In this document: positions 28,752-38,513 of the stretch, in pieces
How positions within the stretch are numbered: position 1 is the first letter of the stretch
Layout of the letters: every line of letters begins with the position of its first letter
Assembly: GCA_006503475.1 (NCBI GenBank)
Contig: RSEH01000016.1
Location: forward strand, 62,001 to 126,000
Reading direction: 5' to 3'
Length of the DNA: 64,000 nt
Origin: Stentor roeselii
Lineage: Eukaryota > Ciliophora > Heterotrichea > Heterotrichida > Stentoridae
Translations under genes and position numbers: made by a program
Notes under the pieces: generated by a model
The model's database searches: none
The model's input: the letters and a program-made list of their open reading frames with translations, nothing else
Told to the model about the DNA's origin: nothing

Positions 28752-30236
28752 ATGGGATGCTGCTCTTCTATAAGGATCAATCGTCAGGTCTTTATAAGGT
28801 CTTCTGTCGATATCAGCCCAGAGGAGGAAAAGAGTGTCTTGGTGATTGAGTCTTCAAGTTTCATCATTCATAAGACTAATAATCTCAAGGATGACTACGT
28901 TCTTGGCCCTTCTTTAGGATCTGGAACTTTTGGATCTGTTTTTTCAGCTGTTCACAAGTTATCCGGTCAGGAACGAGCAATAAAAACGATGCAGAAATCT
29001 TTGATAAATTTAGATAAAAATCATAAATCGAAGTTTTTTGCAGAAGTAGATATTCTTAGAAAAACTGATCATCCGAACATTGTACGTCTTTTTGAATTTT
29101 ATGAGGACTCTAGGTATTTTCATTTGATAACTGAAGTTGTGAAAGGTGGAGAACTTTTTGATTATCTGTTGACATGTACAAGTCTCTCTGAGTCAACTGC
29201 GAAATTTTTCTTCAAACAAATCCTCTGCGCGGTGAATTACTGTCATTCAAAAGGAATTGTGCATCGTGATTTGAAGCCTGAAAACCTGCTTCTTATGAGA
29301 AAATCGCCTGATTCTCTATTAAAAGTTATTGATTTCGGCACTTCTACACTTATTACCCCAAACCAGACTATTAAAGGAAAAATCGGGACTGCTTATTACA
29401 TGGCTCCTGAGGTGATCAAAGGTCACTACAATGAAAAATGTGATATTTGGAGTTGTGGAGTAATTTTATTTTTATTACTTTCAGGAAAACCTCCTTTTAA
29501 CGGAAAAACTGAAAAAGAAATCATTTTTAGAGCTGAAAAGGGAAGATTTAGCTTCAGAGGCGATGTTTGGGACTCAATATCAGCAGAAGCGAAATCTCTT
29601 ATAACCCAGATGCTAGAACCTGACATAAATCAACGAATCTCAGCATCAGACGCGTTGATTCATTCATGGATAAGCCTACCTGTTCTGAATTCGCTTCCGA
29701 GCCTTAACACCTTGAGTATAGCTTTAATAAATATCGCGAATTTTCAAACTCAGTCAAAACTTCAACAAGCTGTGCTTTCTTTTATTGCGACTCAGCTGGC
29801 AAATAAAGAAGAAAATTTGAAACTTTCGAAAATTTTCACGGCTCTTGATACTGATGGAGATGGAAGACTCAGCAAAGAGGAACTTTTGAATGAGTTTTTA
29901 AAGACTAGAAATTTTGAACAGGCCGAAGCTGTTGTTTTAAAGGTTATGAAGGAAGTTGATATCAATCGGTCTGGGTTTATTGATTATTCGGAGTTTTTAA
30001 TGGCTTCTATGAAAATTGAAAATCTTTTATGTAAGAATTATCTTGAAAGTGCTTTTAAGGCTTTTGACTACGGGGGGAAGGGATGGATTTCTGTTTGTGA
30101 TTTGGAGAGAGTATTGGGAAATGAGGTTGGTAATCAAGGGAGTGTTTGGAATGATTTGATTGAGAAGGTTGACCGTAACAATGACGGTTTAATAGACCTT
30201 CAAGAGTTCATCGAAATGATGTTAAACATTTTTTAA
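28752..30236 (+). CDS. Calcium-dependent protein kinase (CDPK)
   Basis: 494 residues, the usual size. The N terminus MGCCSS fits N-myristoylation plus palmitoylation, so membrane attachment is likely. The kinase domain (about 49-310) has LGSGTFGSV, Lys in AIKTM (about 76), HRDLKPENLL (about 171), DFG (about 194), GTAYYMAPEV and an invariant-type DIWSCGV. A short autoinhibitory helix precedes four EF-hands: LDTDGDGRLSKEEL, VDINRSGFIDYSEF, a degenerate FDYGGKGWISVCDL (Gly for an acidic ligand), and VDRNNDGLIDLQEF. Calcium binding to the EF-hands releases the kinase. CDPKs are typical of plants, ciliates and apicomplexans. TATAAATAGAT lies just before the ATG, and the next gene begins 8 bp after the stop. 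Confidence 0.96.
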   Translation: MGCCSSIRINRQVFIRSSVDISPEEEKSVLVIESSSFIIHKTNNLKDDYVLGPSLGSGTFGSVFSAVHKLSGQERAIKTMQKSLINLDKNHKSKFFAEVDILRKTDHPNIVRLFEFYEDSRYFHLITEVVKGGELFDYLLTCTSLSESTAKFFFKQILCAVNYCHSKGIVHRDLKPENLLLMRKSPDSLLKVIDFGTSTLITPNQTIKGKIGTAYYMAPEVIKGHYNEKCDIWSCGVILFLLLSGKPPFNGKTEKEIIFRAEKGRFSFRGDVWDSISAEAKSLITQMLEPDINQRISASDALIHSWISLPVLNSLPSLNTLSIALINIANFQTQSKLQQAVLSFIATQLANKEENLKLSKIFTALDTDGDGRLSKEELLNEFLKTRNFEQAEAVVLKVMKEVDINRSGFIDYSEFLMASMKIENLLCKNYLESAFKAFDYGGKGWISVCDLERVLGNEVGNQGSVWNDLIEKVDRNNDGLIDLQEFIEMMLNIF

Positions 30237-30244
30237 TTCTTATA

Positions 30245-31474
30245 ATGAAAAATGAATTTAAAGTAGTCGGTCATCACCTAGCAACCGACTACTCATCAGT
30301 TCACGAAAAAAGTCTAGACCTTCTAAACCACTCAACTCTAGACAAAGACCCAGTCTACTCAACTCTAAAAACAGACCTAGCTCATTACTACAGCGAGTCA
30401 ACAAAGCACAAAGAAAAGCCTCCAGGCCATTCAGAGTTAAAAGGAGCTCTATACAGCAACCTTCACTCATTACTATCAGAAGTGACTTACACTAAAGACC
30501 AGAGAATGCAGAAGCAGATGCTTGCCAGCATCCACAACTGGTACCTAAAAAAAAAACCGACAAAAGACAAACTTCCAAGTATTCAATACCATCATCATCC
30601 CTCCAAACCTCACATCATCGAACCTGCGAAGACTCCAGTTCCAAGACCCGCAGAGACCTCGGCTTCAGAGACTGACTACTCCGCAGTTCATCGCTCTCCT
30701 TCCCCTTACCTCCCCAGGCGTTACCAGTCAACTGACCTCAGCGACCAACCCGCCGTTTCAGTCAGTATGGAAGCCAGGTACCTCGAAATGCGTAAAAAAG
30801 ACTTTGAAAATAAAAAAGAAGCCGAAAATCGACAGAAGATCATCGCGAAATGGGGACTCGAGAAGTCAAGAGCCACTGCTGACCATGCACATCGAGTGGA
30901 ACAAACAAGGATCTCTGCTTATAAAAGACCTGCTAGTCCTGATGTTGTTAAGTTGAAACATGTGAATTATTCAACTTTTCCTGTTCAGAATGGAAAAGTT
31001 TATGATTTTAAAAATGAAAATAACTCGAATGTTGTTGAAAGTGAAAATATTCGGATGACTCCTGATATTCATAAAATCAATAAGTTGAGAAAACTTCATG
31101 CTAGTCTTTTGGATGTGGAGGCTGAGTTTCAGACTCCGAAGAAAAGGAAAAATGAGTCGAGTATGTCGGTTTATAGGCAGCATCAGGAGAGTTTTGATAG
31201 TAGTTTGCAGGGAAGGGCGAAGAGTAGTGGAAAAGTTAATGATCAGTATGAAGAAGTTTTACTTGCGAAAAGCAGACTTGCTTCTATGAATGTGCCTTGT
31301 CCTGTTAGTTACTTGATCAATGGACTGGTGTTGCCTGATGATAAAATCACTGCTGTCACTCATGATATGCTACCCAAGGGAGGAGAGTGCTTGATCAGCA
31401 ACCCTTTTGTCAAGTTTGGAAAGAAGAAGAAGAAGAAAGGCAAAAAGAAAGGCAAGAAGAAGAAGAAGGCGTAA
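30245..31474 (+). CDS. Hypothetical basic protein with Lys-rich C terminus
   Basis: 409 residues, starting 8 bp after the CDPK stop, with TTATA before the ATG. No domain recognised. The sequence is hydrophilic, with Ser/Pro/His stretches (about 115-165), a charged helical segment (about 180-215), and a conserved-looking block ITAVTHDMLPKGGECLISNP just before a C-terminal run of Lys and Gly. The terminal Lys run could bind nucleic acid, tubulin or acidic lipid. Its tight placement after the CDPK raises the possibility of co-expression, but nothing in the sequence shows it. Confidence 0.6.
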   Translation: MKNEFKVVGHHLATDYSSVHEKSLDLLNHSTLDKDPVYSTLKTDLAHYYSESTKHKEKPPGHSELKGALYSNLHSLLSEVTYTKDQRMQKQMLASIHNWYLKKKPTKDKLPSIQYHHHPSKPHIIEPAKTPVPRPAETSASETDYSAVHRSPSPYLPRRYQSTDLSDQPAVSVSMEARYLEMRKKDFENKKEAENRQKIIAKWGLEKSRATADHAHRVEQTRISAYKRPASPDVVKLKHVNYSTFPVQNGKVYDFKNENNSNVVESENIRMTPDIHKINKLRKLHASLLDVEAEFQTPKKRKNESSMSVYRQHQESFDSSLQGRAKSSGKVNDQYEEVLLAKSRLASMNVPCPVSYLINGLVLPDDKITAVTHDMLPKGGECLISNPFVKFGKKKKKKGKKKGKKKKKA

Positions 31475-31524
31475 GATTGAATTTTTAAGATAGTTTAAAG
31501 GGATTTCTGGAGGTTTGGATAAAT

Positions 31525-32697
31525 ATGGAAATGGATTTTTACTTTTCACAGTTTGAGATCAAGAACACTGCTGTTATTAATTATAATACTGAACTTTGTA
31601 GAGTGAAGATGGTCCTTCATACGAAGTTGAGTCAGTTTCCGAAATATTGTGTTTGTAAAATTTTTAGGAATCCGACTGACCAAAATTTGATTGAAGCTTC
31701 AATGATGAAAGAATTTTGCACTCAAAATCATCCAGGTATAATCAAATACTATCATCACTTCCACCTGGATCAACTTTACATATTCCTCGAGGACTGTTAC
31801 ACTTTTCAATCCGGTTTCGAAGACATTTCAGCATCAAAAAAGACAAAAAAGTAAATCTCAAATAGTATAAACCAAGAAATACATCCCCAACTATCCAGTA
31901 TCCGTTACTTTACAACCCAATCACTAAATCTCCTGAGCGCAGTCAAGTTAATCCACGATTCCGGATACATCCATTCAGACATAGCCCCAAAGAACATTTT
32001 TATATCAAAAGAATTAGATTACAAACTCGGTGACTTCGGCTCAATAGTAAAAAAAAATTCCTTCGTTTATTCATTTACAAGTTATTTTTTACAGCCAAGT
32101 GACTATCAGAAAAAATTAAACGGGTCTCGTTTAACAGCAACTGAAACGATGGACTTTTTCGCTCTTGGAAAGTCTTTATTCGAGTTAATTATTCTTCGCA
32201 ATCAGATACCCATGGAAAGGTTTATCAATAAAATCAGGTTTTTGGAATTTGTGAGAGAAGAATTAAGAATGAAAATTTCTGGCGATTATCAAGAGTTTTA
32301 TAAAGTTATTGAAATGGTGATTAATGGAAATTCGGTGAAAGCTGAAGAGATTAATGTTATTACAACTAAATGTCCTCAATTTACGGAACAGTTTAGAACT
32401 ACTCAAAGTAAAGGGTATTGTACTGGGTGCATGGAAGTGGGATATTCGATACAGTTGATTAAATCGAATTCGGAAATGGAGTTGCTTGAGATGTTTGAAA
32501 AATCAGGAGGGAAAAATATAGGGAAATTATTTTCGCTTAGATGTTTGCATCAGTATCATATTAAATGCTATGTGAAAAAGGCGAGGGAGAATAGGGTTCT
32601 GTGTTCGTATTGCCCAGAATGTCGGAGTTTTATTGGAGTTCGAGCTTTTAAGTTATTGAGTTGCCACCCAGATTCTAAAGGGTTCATGATGAATTAA
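31525..32697 (+). CDS. Protein kinase-like domain fused to a C-terminal zinc finger
   Basis: 385 residues after removing a 15-nt intron (31851-31865). The N-terminal two thirds are a kinase fold: Lys in CVCKIF, a C-helix region, GYIHSDIAPKNIFI as the catalytic loop and LGDFGS as DFG. The HRD Arg is replaced by Ser, the Gly loop is poor and the activation segment is short, with QPSDY where APE is expected. After about residue 285 comes a Cys/His-rich module: YCTGC, RCLHQYHIKCYVKKARE and CSYCPECRSF, spaced like a RING-H2 finger. If both parts work, the protein would pair a divergent kinase with ubiquitin ligase activity. I know no standard family with this layout. It converges on the next gene with 19 bp between stops. 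Confidence 0.75.
31851..31865 (+). other. 15-nt intron in the kinase-zinc finger gene
   Basis: Reads GTAAATCTCAAATAG with an in-frame TAA. Splicing restores the catalytic loop (HSDIAPKN) and DFG exon in frame. Confidence 0.93.
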
Positions 32698-32716
32698 ATA
32701 AACTTACAAAATGAAT

Positions 32717-33880
32717 TTATGAATACTTTTCCCTGATATAAGCGTGAGTTTCAAACAAACTTAGCTTTGCCAAGTAGCTTTCAGGTTTGAAAGCTTTAGC
32801 TTTATTCCTAAACCTCATCAAAGCCGCAGTGATAGGATTATCAAACTGCGAAGCACCCTGTGCACTTTTTTTACTTTCCTTCTCCTGTATCTTCGGCAGT
32901 TTGACCTGCTGACAATTCTGAGCACTTTGAATATCTTTAAAAGTATTGATACTCCTAACAGCATTTTCCTCAACATCCCTAGAATACTTACTGAAACAAA
33001 CATAAAACAATTCATCTTCTTTCTGTTTATCAACAGCGACCTGAAAAGTATGTCCCCAGATATTTCCAAATTCAAAGTCAAGGTTGAGTTTTTTGCTTCC
33101 ATTAAACATCAAAAATCCATTTTCCGAAGGTACTTTAAAATAATCTCTATAAGTCATGGAGTTAATATCACAAATATGCACCGAATGTTCACCTTTCTCA
33201 CATTTTATCTTAATACTCGGGTCAGTCTGATATTTTATAATTTTTTCTTGCCCTGGGTGCGATTTTTTCATATTAGTCAAAAAAGGTGACAAGTCATATC
33301 TGCTGTTTTTACTGCTAAATTTCGTGAGCTGTGAAAAACTTTCTTTAATATAATCCGATGAAATATTTTCTGGGTAACTTTTTACTTGTTTTAACTCACT
33401 TTCTAAACTCACAGTTGAATAGTCAAGACTTTCAGGGTAGTTGATGCCTTCTGCCCAACTTTCCACATGTCGAGGCAGTTGCATGCTGAGACTGACTTGA
33501 GGACTTTTACGGTCTGGAAGGAGTTTAGTGATGGAAAAGGAGCCTTTGTATCTAAGTTCTGGCTTAAATTCCTTCATTGAGTCGATTTTTACTTGTTTTC
33601 TTCTTGGGACCAAGAAATGGATTTTTTTCTTGATTTGAGCGATTTTTAAGTCTTCTGGTTCTTGCTTCGCTGGAGGGAGCGAACTTGAGTTTTTGAGGGA
33701 ACTGGTGTACATGTACTTGTTTAGACTGTAAATCTGACTGTCCTCGTTGAAGTCTTTCTGGATTTCTTTTATGTAAGGATGCTGTCTGCGGGTCTTTAGA
33801 ACTGGGTTGAAATAATCAGAAACTTTTTTCGCTCGCTGGTCAATTTTTTCGAATTGGGCTTCAATGCTTTTGAGATTCAT
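32717..33880 (-). CDS. Hypothetical protein
   Basis: 387 residues, hydrophilic and Lys/Ser rich, no signal, no membrane segment, no domain recognised. The N terminus is helical (IEAQFEKIDQRAKKVSDYF). A mixed region around residues 235-290 (NSMTYRDYFKVPSENGFLMF, LDFEFGNIWGHTFQVAVD) looks like a small beta-rich fold. The next minus-strand gene's stop lies 28 bp upstream of its ATG. Confidence 0.55.
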   Translation of the reverse strand: MNLKSIEAQFEKIDQRAKKVSDYFNPVLKTRRQHPYIKEIQKDFNEDSQIYSLNKYMYTSSLKNSSSLPPAKQEPEDLKIAQIKKKIHFLVPRRKQVKIDSMKEFKPELRYKGSFSITKLLPDRKSPQVSLSMQLPRHVESWAEGINYPESLDYSTVSLESELKQVKSYPENISSDYIKESFSQLTKFSSKNSRYDLSPFLTNMKKSHPGQEKIIKYQTDPSIKIKCEKGEHSVHICDINSMTYRDYFKVPSENGFLMFNGSKKLNLDFEFGNIWGHTFQVAVDKQKEDELFYVCFSKYSRDVEENAVRSINTFKDIQSAQNCQQVKLPKIQEKESKKSAQGASQFDNPITAALMRFRNKAKAFKPESYLAKLSLFETHAYIREKYS

Positions 33881-33908
33881 TGTTCAAATTATTCCATAAA
33901 TATTACTA

Positions 33909-34361
33909 CTAATCTCGAGGTTTTCTTCTATAAACGTTGGAAAATGATGCGCAGTCTGGACCTTTGAAGGTTGAATAGTCGGATTTACTGCACTTTAAAT
34001 GTTCTACTATTATGCTTTTCTTGTGAACTGAGTCATTAAAGTGGTATTTTTTAGGCTTTTTTCGTTTCACCTCGACTTTTATCTCGTGTACTGGCTTGAT
34101 GTCAGGGACTTCTTCTTCTAGGTTTATAAGATGTTTTTCTAGAGTTTTCATGAACTTCTCGTTGAATGAAAATGATGGGATTTTGGTCATCATCGGAAAA
34201 CCTGGCCTTGCCCCTGAGTCGATGGCCTGATCATCAGAAGTACTCAGAAGACTTTTCGCGCAAGATTCAAGATAAGACGTGTTCATCGATGATAATTGTG
34301 AAGAATGTTCAAGTCCGTTGTAGACGACATGTAATCCATAAAGTTCATCAAGTGCTTTCAT
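33909..34361 (-). CDS. Small hypothetical protein
   Basis: 150 residues. No domain recognised. The second half is Lys rich (VEVKRKKPKKYHFND) and ends with SNVYRRKPRD. The start, preceded by AATTAAAT, is 76 bp from the divergent start at 34438. Support is the open frame, compact spacing and start context. Confidence 0.5.
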   Translation of the reverse strand: MKALDELYGLHVVYNGLEHSSQLSSMNTSYLESCAKSLLSTSDDQAIDSGARPGFPMMTKIPSFSFNEKFMKTLEKHLINLEEEVPDIKPVHEIKVEVKRKKPKKYHFNDSVHKKSIIVEHLKCSKSDYSTFKGPDCASFSNVYRRKPRD

Positions 34362-34437
34362 ATTTAATTGCCGGATATTTTATTACCGTCTATACCCTTC
34401 AGTTTGCGGACTTTGACATCTTGGATATAATTCTGGA

Positions 34438-34884
34438 ATGAGCGGGAGTTTAAATATTGAATCTTTGAAAAATGAGATCATTCACGCTTTTCGTGAAGAA
34501 ACTGATTTTCTCTTTCTTTCTACCAAAGATTTCATTGAAGGAAAAAACTTGAAAGCGGTAAATTCTTCTTCTTTGAACTCACAACTGCAGGAGTGCTTTG
34601 AGACTATTTTGATTAATACTTCAAAACAGATTGCGCAGGGATTGGAACAATTCAAAATGAATCAACTCACTTATTTACCTGCCAGTGGAGGGAATAATAA
34701 TGAAGTTGCTGAACTTCTTCAGAAGATTAATGAGGAAAATCATAAAAAACATCGACTTGAAGAAGAACTTGTTAATGGGATGCAAACTTTAAAGGATCTT
34801 ATCAGTTTTCAGAAGGTTTTAACGAGTTATAAAAACTCGTCGACTGAATCGGAGATACAGAAGAGACTTTGGAGAAGTGAATAA
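34438..34884 (+). CDS. Small helical hypothetical protein
   Basis: 148 residues, mostly amphipathic helix, ending in a coiled-coil segment (VAELLQKINEENHKKHRLEEEL) that runs over about residues 90-115. No domain recognised. It starts 76 bp from a divergent gene and ends 27 bp before the next gene on the same strand. A T/G-to-A/C composition switch falls at its 3' end. Confidence 0.5.
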   Translation: MSGSLNIESLKNEIIHAFREETDFLFLSTKDFIEGKNLKAVNSSSLNSQLQECFETILINTSKQIAQGLEQFKMNQLTYLPASGGNNNEVAELLQKINEENHKKHRLEEELVNGMQTLKDLISFQKVLTSYKNSSTESEIQKRLWRSE

Positions 34885-34911
34885 CCCTCAAACATTTTAA
34901 TAATAGAAATA

Positions 34912-35793
34912 ATGAAACTCTCTTCACACAAAACCCAACCTTTTAAGCCAACAAGATCATTAAACCTGCACCTAGATCTAACCCCATCATTAATTTCAAG
35001 CACATTCGAGAAAAAACCCCAGTCCCTTCTGACCCCATCATTAATTTCAAGCACATTCGAGAAAAAGCCCCAGTCCCTGCTGACCCCATCTACAAAAGCT
35101 CAAGATTCTCAAAGATCTGTTTCACACCGTCGAAAAATTTTAACCTTCCAAGATTTCCTATTAACCTGCGAAGACCTTCAAAAAGACCTGGCAGGTTTAA
35201 GCCAAAACATCGAGAAGAGTCTGACCTCGAAGTTAAAAAAAAAGAAAATTCTGTTAAAGCCAGTGACAGAAATTCGGAATAAAGAGTACTTCGAAGGAGT
35301 CAAACGAATTGAAGAACGTGTCAAAGCGAAAAAAAACTCACAGTCGAAGGAAGACCTGGGAACTTTAAGAAGTTTGATGGCCCCTGGGGCGCATGATCAG
35401 TTTATCACTGAAGCCGATGTTATTTCTAAACAAGGTCTCGACTTTTTAGCGGAAAATAGAAGAAGCTTCGGAAAGATGATCAGGGAAATTGAAAAAGAAC
35501 CTGAAGAGTTAATTGGGGATAAGGAAAAAAAGAAGAAGAAAAAAAAGTTGATTGAGTTGTTGAAAGAAACTAGTTCTGGAATGGGAAAGAAAAGGAAAAG
35601 TATGCCTTGCTTGGTAAAGGGGATGGATTTGGATGATGGCGAAAAGAAAAAGTTGCCAGTGCTGGACTTGGCTAGGATGATTGCTTCTAAAGCTAGAAAT
35701 GATGCTAATCGATTTTTTGTTGATAGAAAGTTGATTAATAATAGAGTGCAGGTTAAGAGAAGAAGCATTTTTAACCTTAACTATTGTAAATAA
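34912..35793 (+). CDS. Basic hypothetical protein with a 17-residue internal duplication
   Basis: 293 residues. Near the N terminus the unit TPSLISSTFEKKPQSLL occurs twice in tandem and a third copy begins (TPS). The middle is Lys-rich helix, with a short Lys-only run near residue 210. The C terminus is basic. No domain recognised. The two 51-bp DNA units differ at only about two bases, so the duplication is recent. Confidence 0.55.
   Translation: MKLSSHKTQPFKPTRSLNLHLDLTPSLISSTFEKKPQSLLTPSLISSTFEKKPQSLLTPSTKAQDSQRSVSHRRKILTFQDFLLTCEDLQKDLAGLSQNIEKSLTSKLKKKKILLKPVTEIRNKEYFEGVKRIEERVKAKKNSQSKEDLGTLRSLMAPGAHDQFITEADVISKQGLDFLAENRRSFGKMIREIEKEPEELIGDKEKKKKKKKLIELLKETSSGMGKKRKSMPCLVKGMDLDDGEKKKLPVLDLARMIASKARNDANRFFVDRKLINNRVQVKRRSIFNLNYCK
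34981..35082 (+). repeat. 51-bp tandem duplication inside a coding region
   Basis: Copies 34981-35031 and 35032-35082 are near identical (about two substitutions), and the next 8 bases repeat the unit start. The period is a multiple of three, so the reading frame is kept. Confidence 0.9.
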
Positions 35794-36384
35794 TTTTAGA
35801 GAGGTTTTTTTGGAATGGCGAAGTAAATATGATGGAGATGTTTATCGGAATGTAGTATCGAGTGAGTGGAAGATGAATTATTATCTTTAGAATGGGAATT
35901 TAATTTTTTGAATAAATTTTGGGTAGTTAGTTCTGGTGAGAAAAGCTAAAAGTGGATAAAATTAGAGATCATTTCCAAAGACATGTTTAATTAAACTAAA
36001 ACTATTAATGAAGTCAGTAATTTCTCTAGTTAATATAAAATTTATTTCCTAAGTGACTTTAAAAATTTACAAAAATCTAAAATTGGTAAATTAGATTCTC
36101 GTAAATATGGAAAAATATAGAACATTTTGGTATTAAACTAAAATCTTTAAACTTGTGCTCCTTTGGTATATTTTACAACCAGAACTGAAAATTTTTCAAA
36201 GAAAACTTTAAAAGTTTTCAAATTGCATCCAACAAAAACCTAAAAATTTCATAAAAAATTTTCGTAATACCAAATCTCACCAAGTTCTTATTTTCAAAAA
36301 ATTACCTCAAAAAACAATTCCATGATTATTTAACAAAATTTCCAAAATTTCATAAAATTATTTTGATCCCTTTATTCTATAAAT
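35794..36384. other. A/T-rich intergenic region
   Basis: 591 bp between a basic hypothetical gene and the first Cys-rich surface protein. It is T/G rich at first and A/C rich after about 35.97 kb. I see no gene, RNA or clear repeat. It ends in CTATAAAT just before the next ATG. Confidence 0.5.
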
Positions 36385-37947
36385 ATGAAGATTTTGGTAC
36401 TTTTTCCTTTCCTTCTAATGGTGATTGGAACCAAGCTTTGCCACATCAAAAATTGTGAAACTTGCTCTCCTTCTTCTCCAAAAATCTGCATAAACTGCAA
36501 GGCAGGGTATTCGAGGTCGCCATCAGAAGGCTGTTACAAAGTCTCACGATACTCGAGAAAAGTTATTGAAAACTGTGAAGAAGTTTCTTCTGGTGAGTGT
36601 GTCAAATGCTCAAATAATTACTTGCTCGTCTCTGGTAGATGCACCCCTGAATGCTCTGAGGACTGCCATTGCTTTTATCCTAACCAATGTCATTTACGGA
36701 GACGACTTCAAAACTGCTCATCAAGTAATTGTGAGACTTGCTGCAGTTATTATTCATCCAGCTGCTGTGAGTGCAGCTATGGTTACTATCTAAGCGCATC
36801 AAGTTGTTATCCTGGTTGCGATTCTGACGGATGTAATGCATGCGATGATTCAGATGAATCCTGCACAAGCTGTGATATAGGTTATCAACTGAGTTCTGGT
36901 ACTTGTATTAAATGTAAAATCTTGAACTGTGCAAAGTGTCCGAAGTACTTGAGGAGATGTGATGAGTGTATTTCAGGATATGAGCTCATATCAAATCAGT
37001 GTAAAGATGAAGATTGCACTGTATTCAATTGCCTTAAATGCTCAACTAGTGTAAGTATTTGTCAAGAGTGCTTAGATGGATATAATCTTGATAATAATGA
37101 ATGTGTCAACAATGAATGCACAGTTTATAAGTGCACCTATTGTCCAGGTAAGAAATCTATTTGTGAAATCTGTATGACTGGCTTCAAACTCGTCCAAAAT
37201 GAATGCATAGATGCAAGTTGCTTAGTGGATAATTGTGCTTTATGTTCTTATTCCCTTAGTAGTTGCGAAGAATGCAGAACAGGGTACGATCTTGTGCAAA
37301 ACCAATGCACTGAAAATAATTGTGGCATTGATAATTGCTTAGCTTGCTCAACTTCAGGTAAATGTGACAAGTGTATAGAAAATTACGAATTGGAAGAAGG
37401 TAATTGTGTAAACACTTATTGTGATGTGAAACATTGTAGTGAATGCGATACAAGTACATATTGTGATAAGTGCGTTTCTGGGTATGAGATGGAAGATGGT
37501 GAATGCTATCCATTGTGCCCAGAAAATTGCAATGATTGCAATATAAATGGAGAGTGTACCGATTGTGATTATTATTTTTATATTGACAAAAGTGGAAATT
37601 GCTCACCATGTTCTGAAAATTGCTTAGTTTGTGAAAGTGGATCCATGTGTCAAGAATGTGATGAAAGATACTATTCAGATTCAAAAGGTGAATGCGTTAG
37701 TTGTGGCTATAAGTGTAACGTTTGTTATGATAAGAAAAGATGTGAAACATGCTTTGATAACTACTGCCTAAGTTCAGAGGAAACCTGCACTAAATGCGAA
37801 TCTGAAAGTACTAGTTATTCGTATGAATCCAGCTATTCACCAGATACAAATTATGATTCCTCATCATCTTCAAATGGCAGTGGGTCTATACTTAGAATGA
37901 GTTTGTTGAATTTGATGATTGCTGGAGTTTTCAGTACTATTTTATAA
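36385..37947 (+). CDS. Secreted Cys-rich repeat surface protein, possibly GPI-anchored
   Basis: 520 residues. A signal peptide (about 1-18, ILVLFPFLLMVIGT) is followed by some dozen units of the form CxxC(x6-8)CxxCxxGYxLxxxxC, like furin-type or ciliate surface-antigen repeats. Near the end is a Ser/Tyr-rich linker, then a short hydrophobic C terminus (SLLNLMIAGVFSTIL) with no charged tail, as expected for a GPI signal. Immobilisation antigens of ciliates have this build, but I cannot show orthology. A paralogue follows downstream. CTATAAAT precedes the ATG directly. Confidence 0.8.
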   Translation: MKILVLFPFLLMVIGTKLCHIKNCETCSPSSPKICINCKAGYSRSPSEGCYKVSRYSRKVIENCEEVSSGECVKCSNNYLLVSGRCTPECSEDCHCFYPNQCHLRRRLQNCSSSNCETCCSYYSSSCCECSYGYYLSASSCYPGCDSDGCNACDDSDESCTSCDIGYQLSSGTCIKCKILNCAKCPKYLRRCDECISGYELISNQCKDEDCTVFNCLKCSTSVSICQECLDGYNLDNNECVNNECTVYKCTYCPGKKSICEICMTGFKLVQNECIDASCLVDNCALCSYSLSSCEECRTGYDLVQNQCTENNCGIDNCLACSTSGKCDKCIENYELEEGNCVNTYCDVKHCSECDTSTYCDKCVSGYEMEDGECYPLCPENCNDCNINGECTDCDYYFYIDKSGNCSPCSENCLVCESGSMCQECDERYYSDSKGECVSCGYKCNVCYDKKRCETCFDNYCLSSEETCTKCESESTSYSYESSYSPDTNYDSSSSSNGSGSILRMSLLNLMIAGVFSTIL

Positions 37948-38513
37948 TTCTTAGTTTAGGAAATTAATTTAGTTAAACAGAATACTAACTAATTTATGAG
38001 TTGAATTTAATGAAATAACAAGTTATTGATTATATAATAGATTGAGAGAGATTTTAAGGTTATTTAAAAACTCTAAAAATAAGTGATTGATGAAAATGCA
38101 ACTCTGACTGTCGTGAATATAGATAAATTATTTCGTCACAAAACCTTATGGAGGGTAAAATGAAATATCATGTGGTATTCCCATTATAGAAAAAAAAATC
38201 TGCTTATTTTGCTAAATATCATATCAGAATAGGAAATTTTATATAAATTTAAGACGATTGTTATTACCTAGGCTATTATTATGAATGATGATGCTAAGCA
38301 TACACTAACATAAATAAAATTAATGGTTTTTTATATTAGCACTTGGGATTCAATCACACTCAGTTTTTTAGAATTGATGTTTACTAGATTCACAAATTCT
38401 AATTGAAAATTTTGTCAGCAACTTGAAAGAATTGCAGCAGAGACACTATTATTCAATTCTTAAATCGCTTTGTGAATAAACTTTGATATTCCATATAAAT
38501 TATTATTCTATAA
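37948..38513. other. A/T-rich intergenic region
   Basis: 566 bp between the two Cys-rich paralogues. I see no open gene or structured RNA. It ends in CTATAA immediately before the ATG, as in the upstream copy. Confidence 0.5.
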
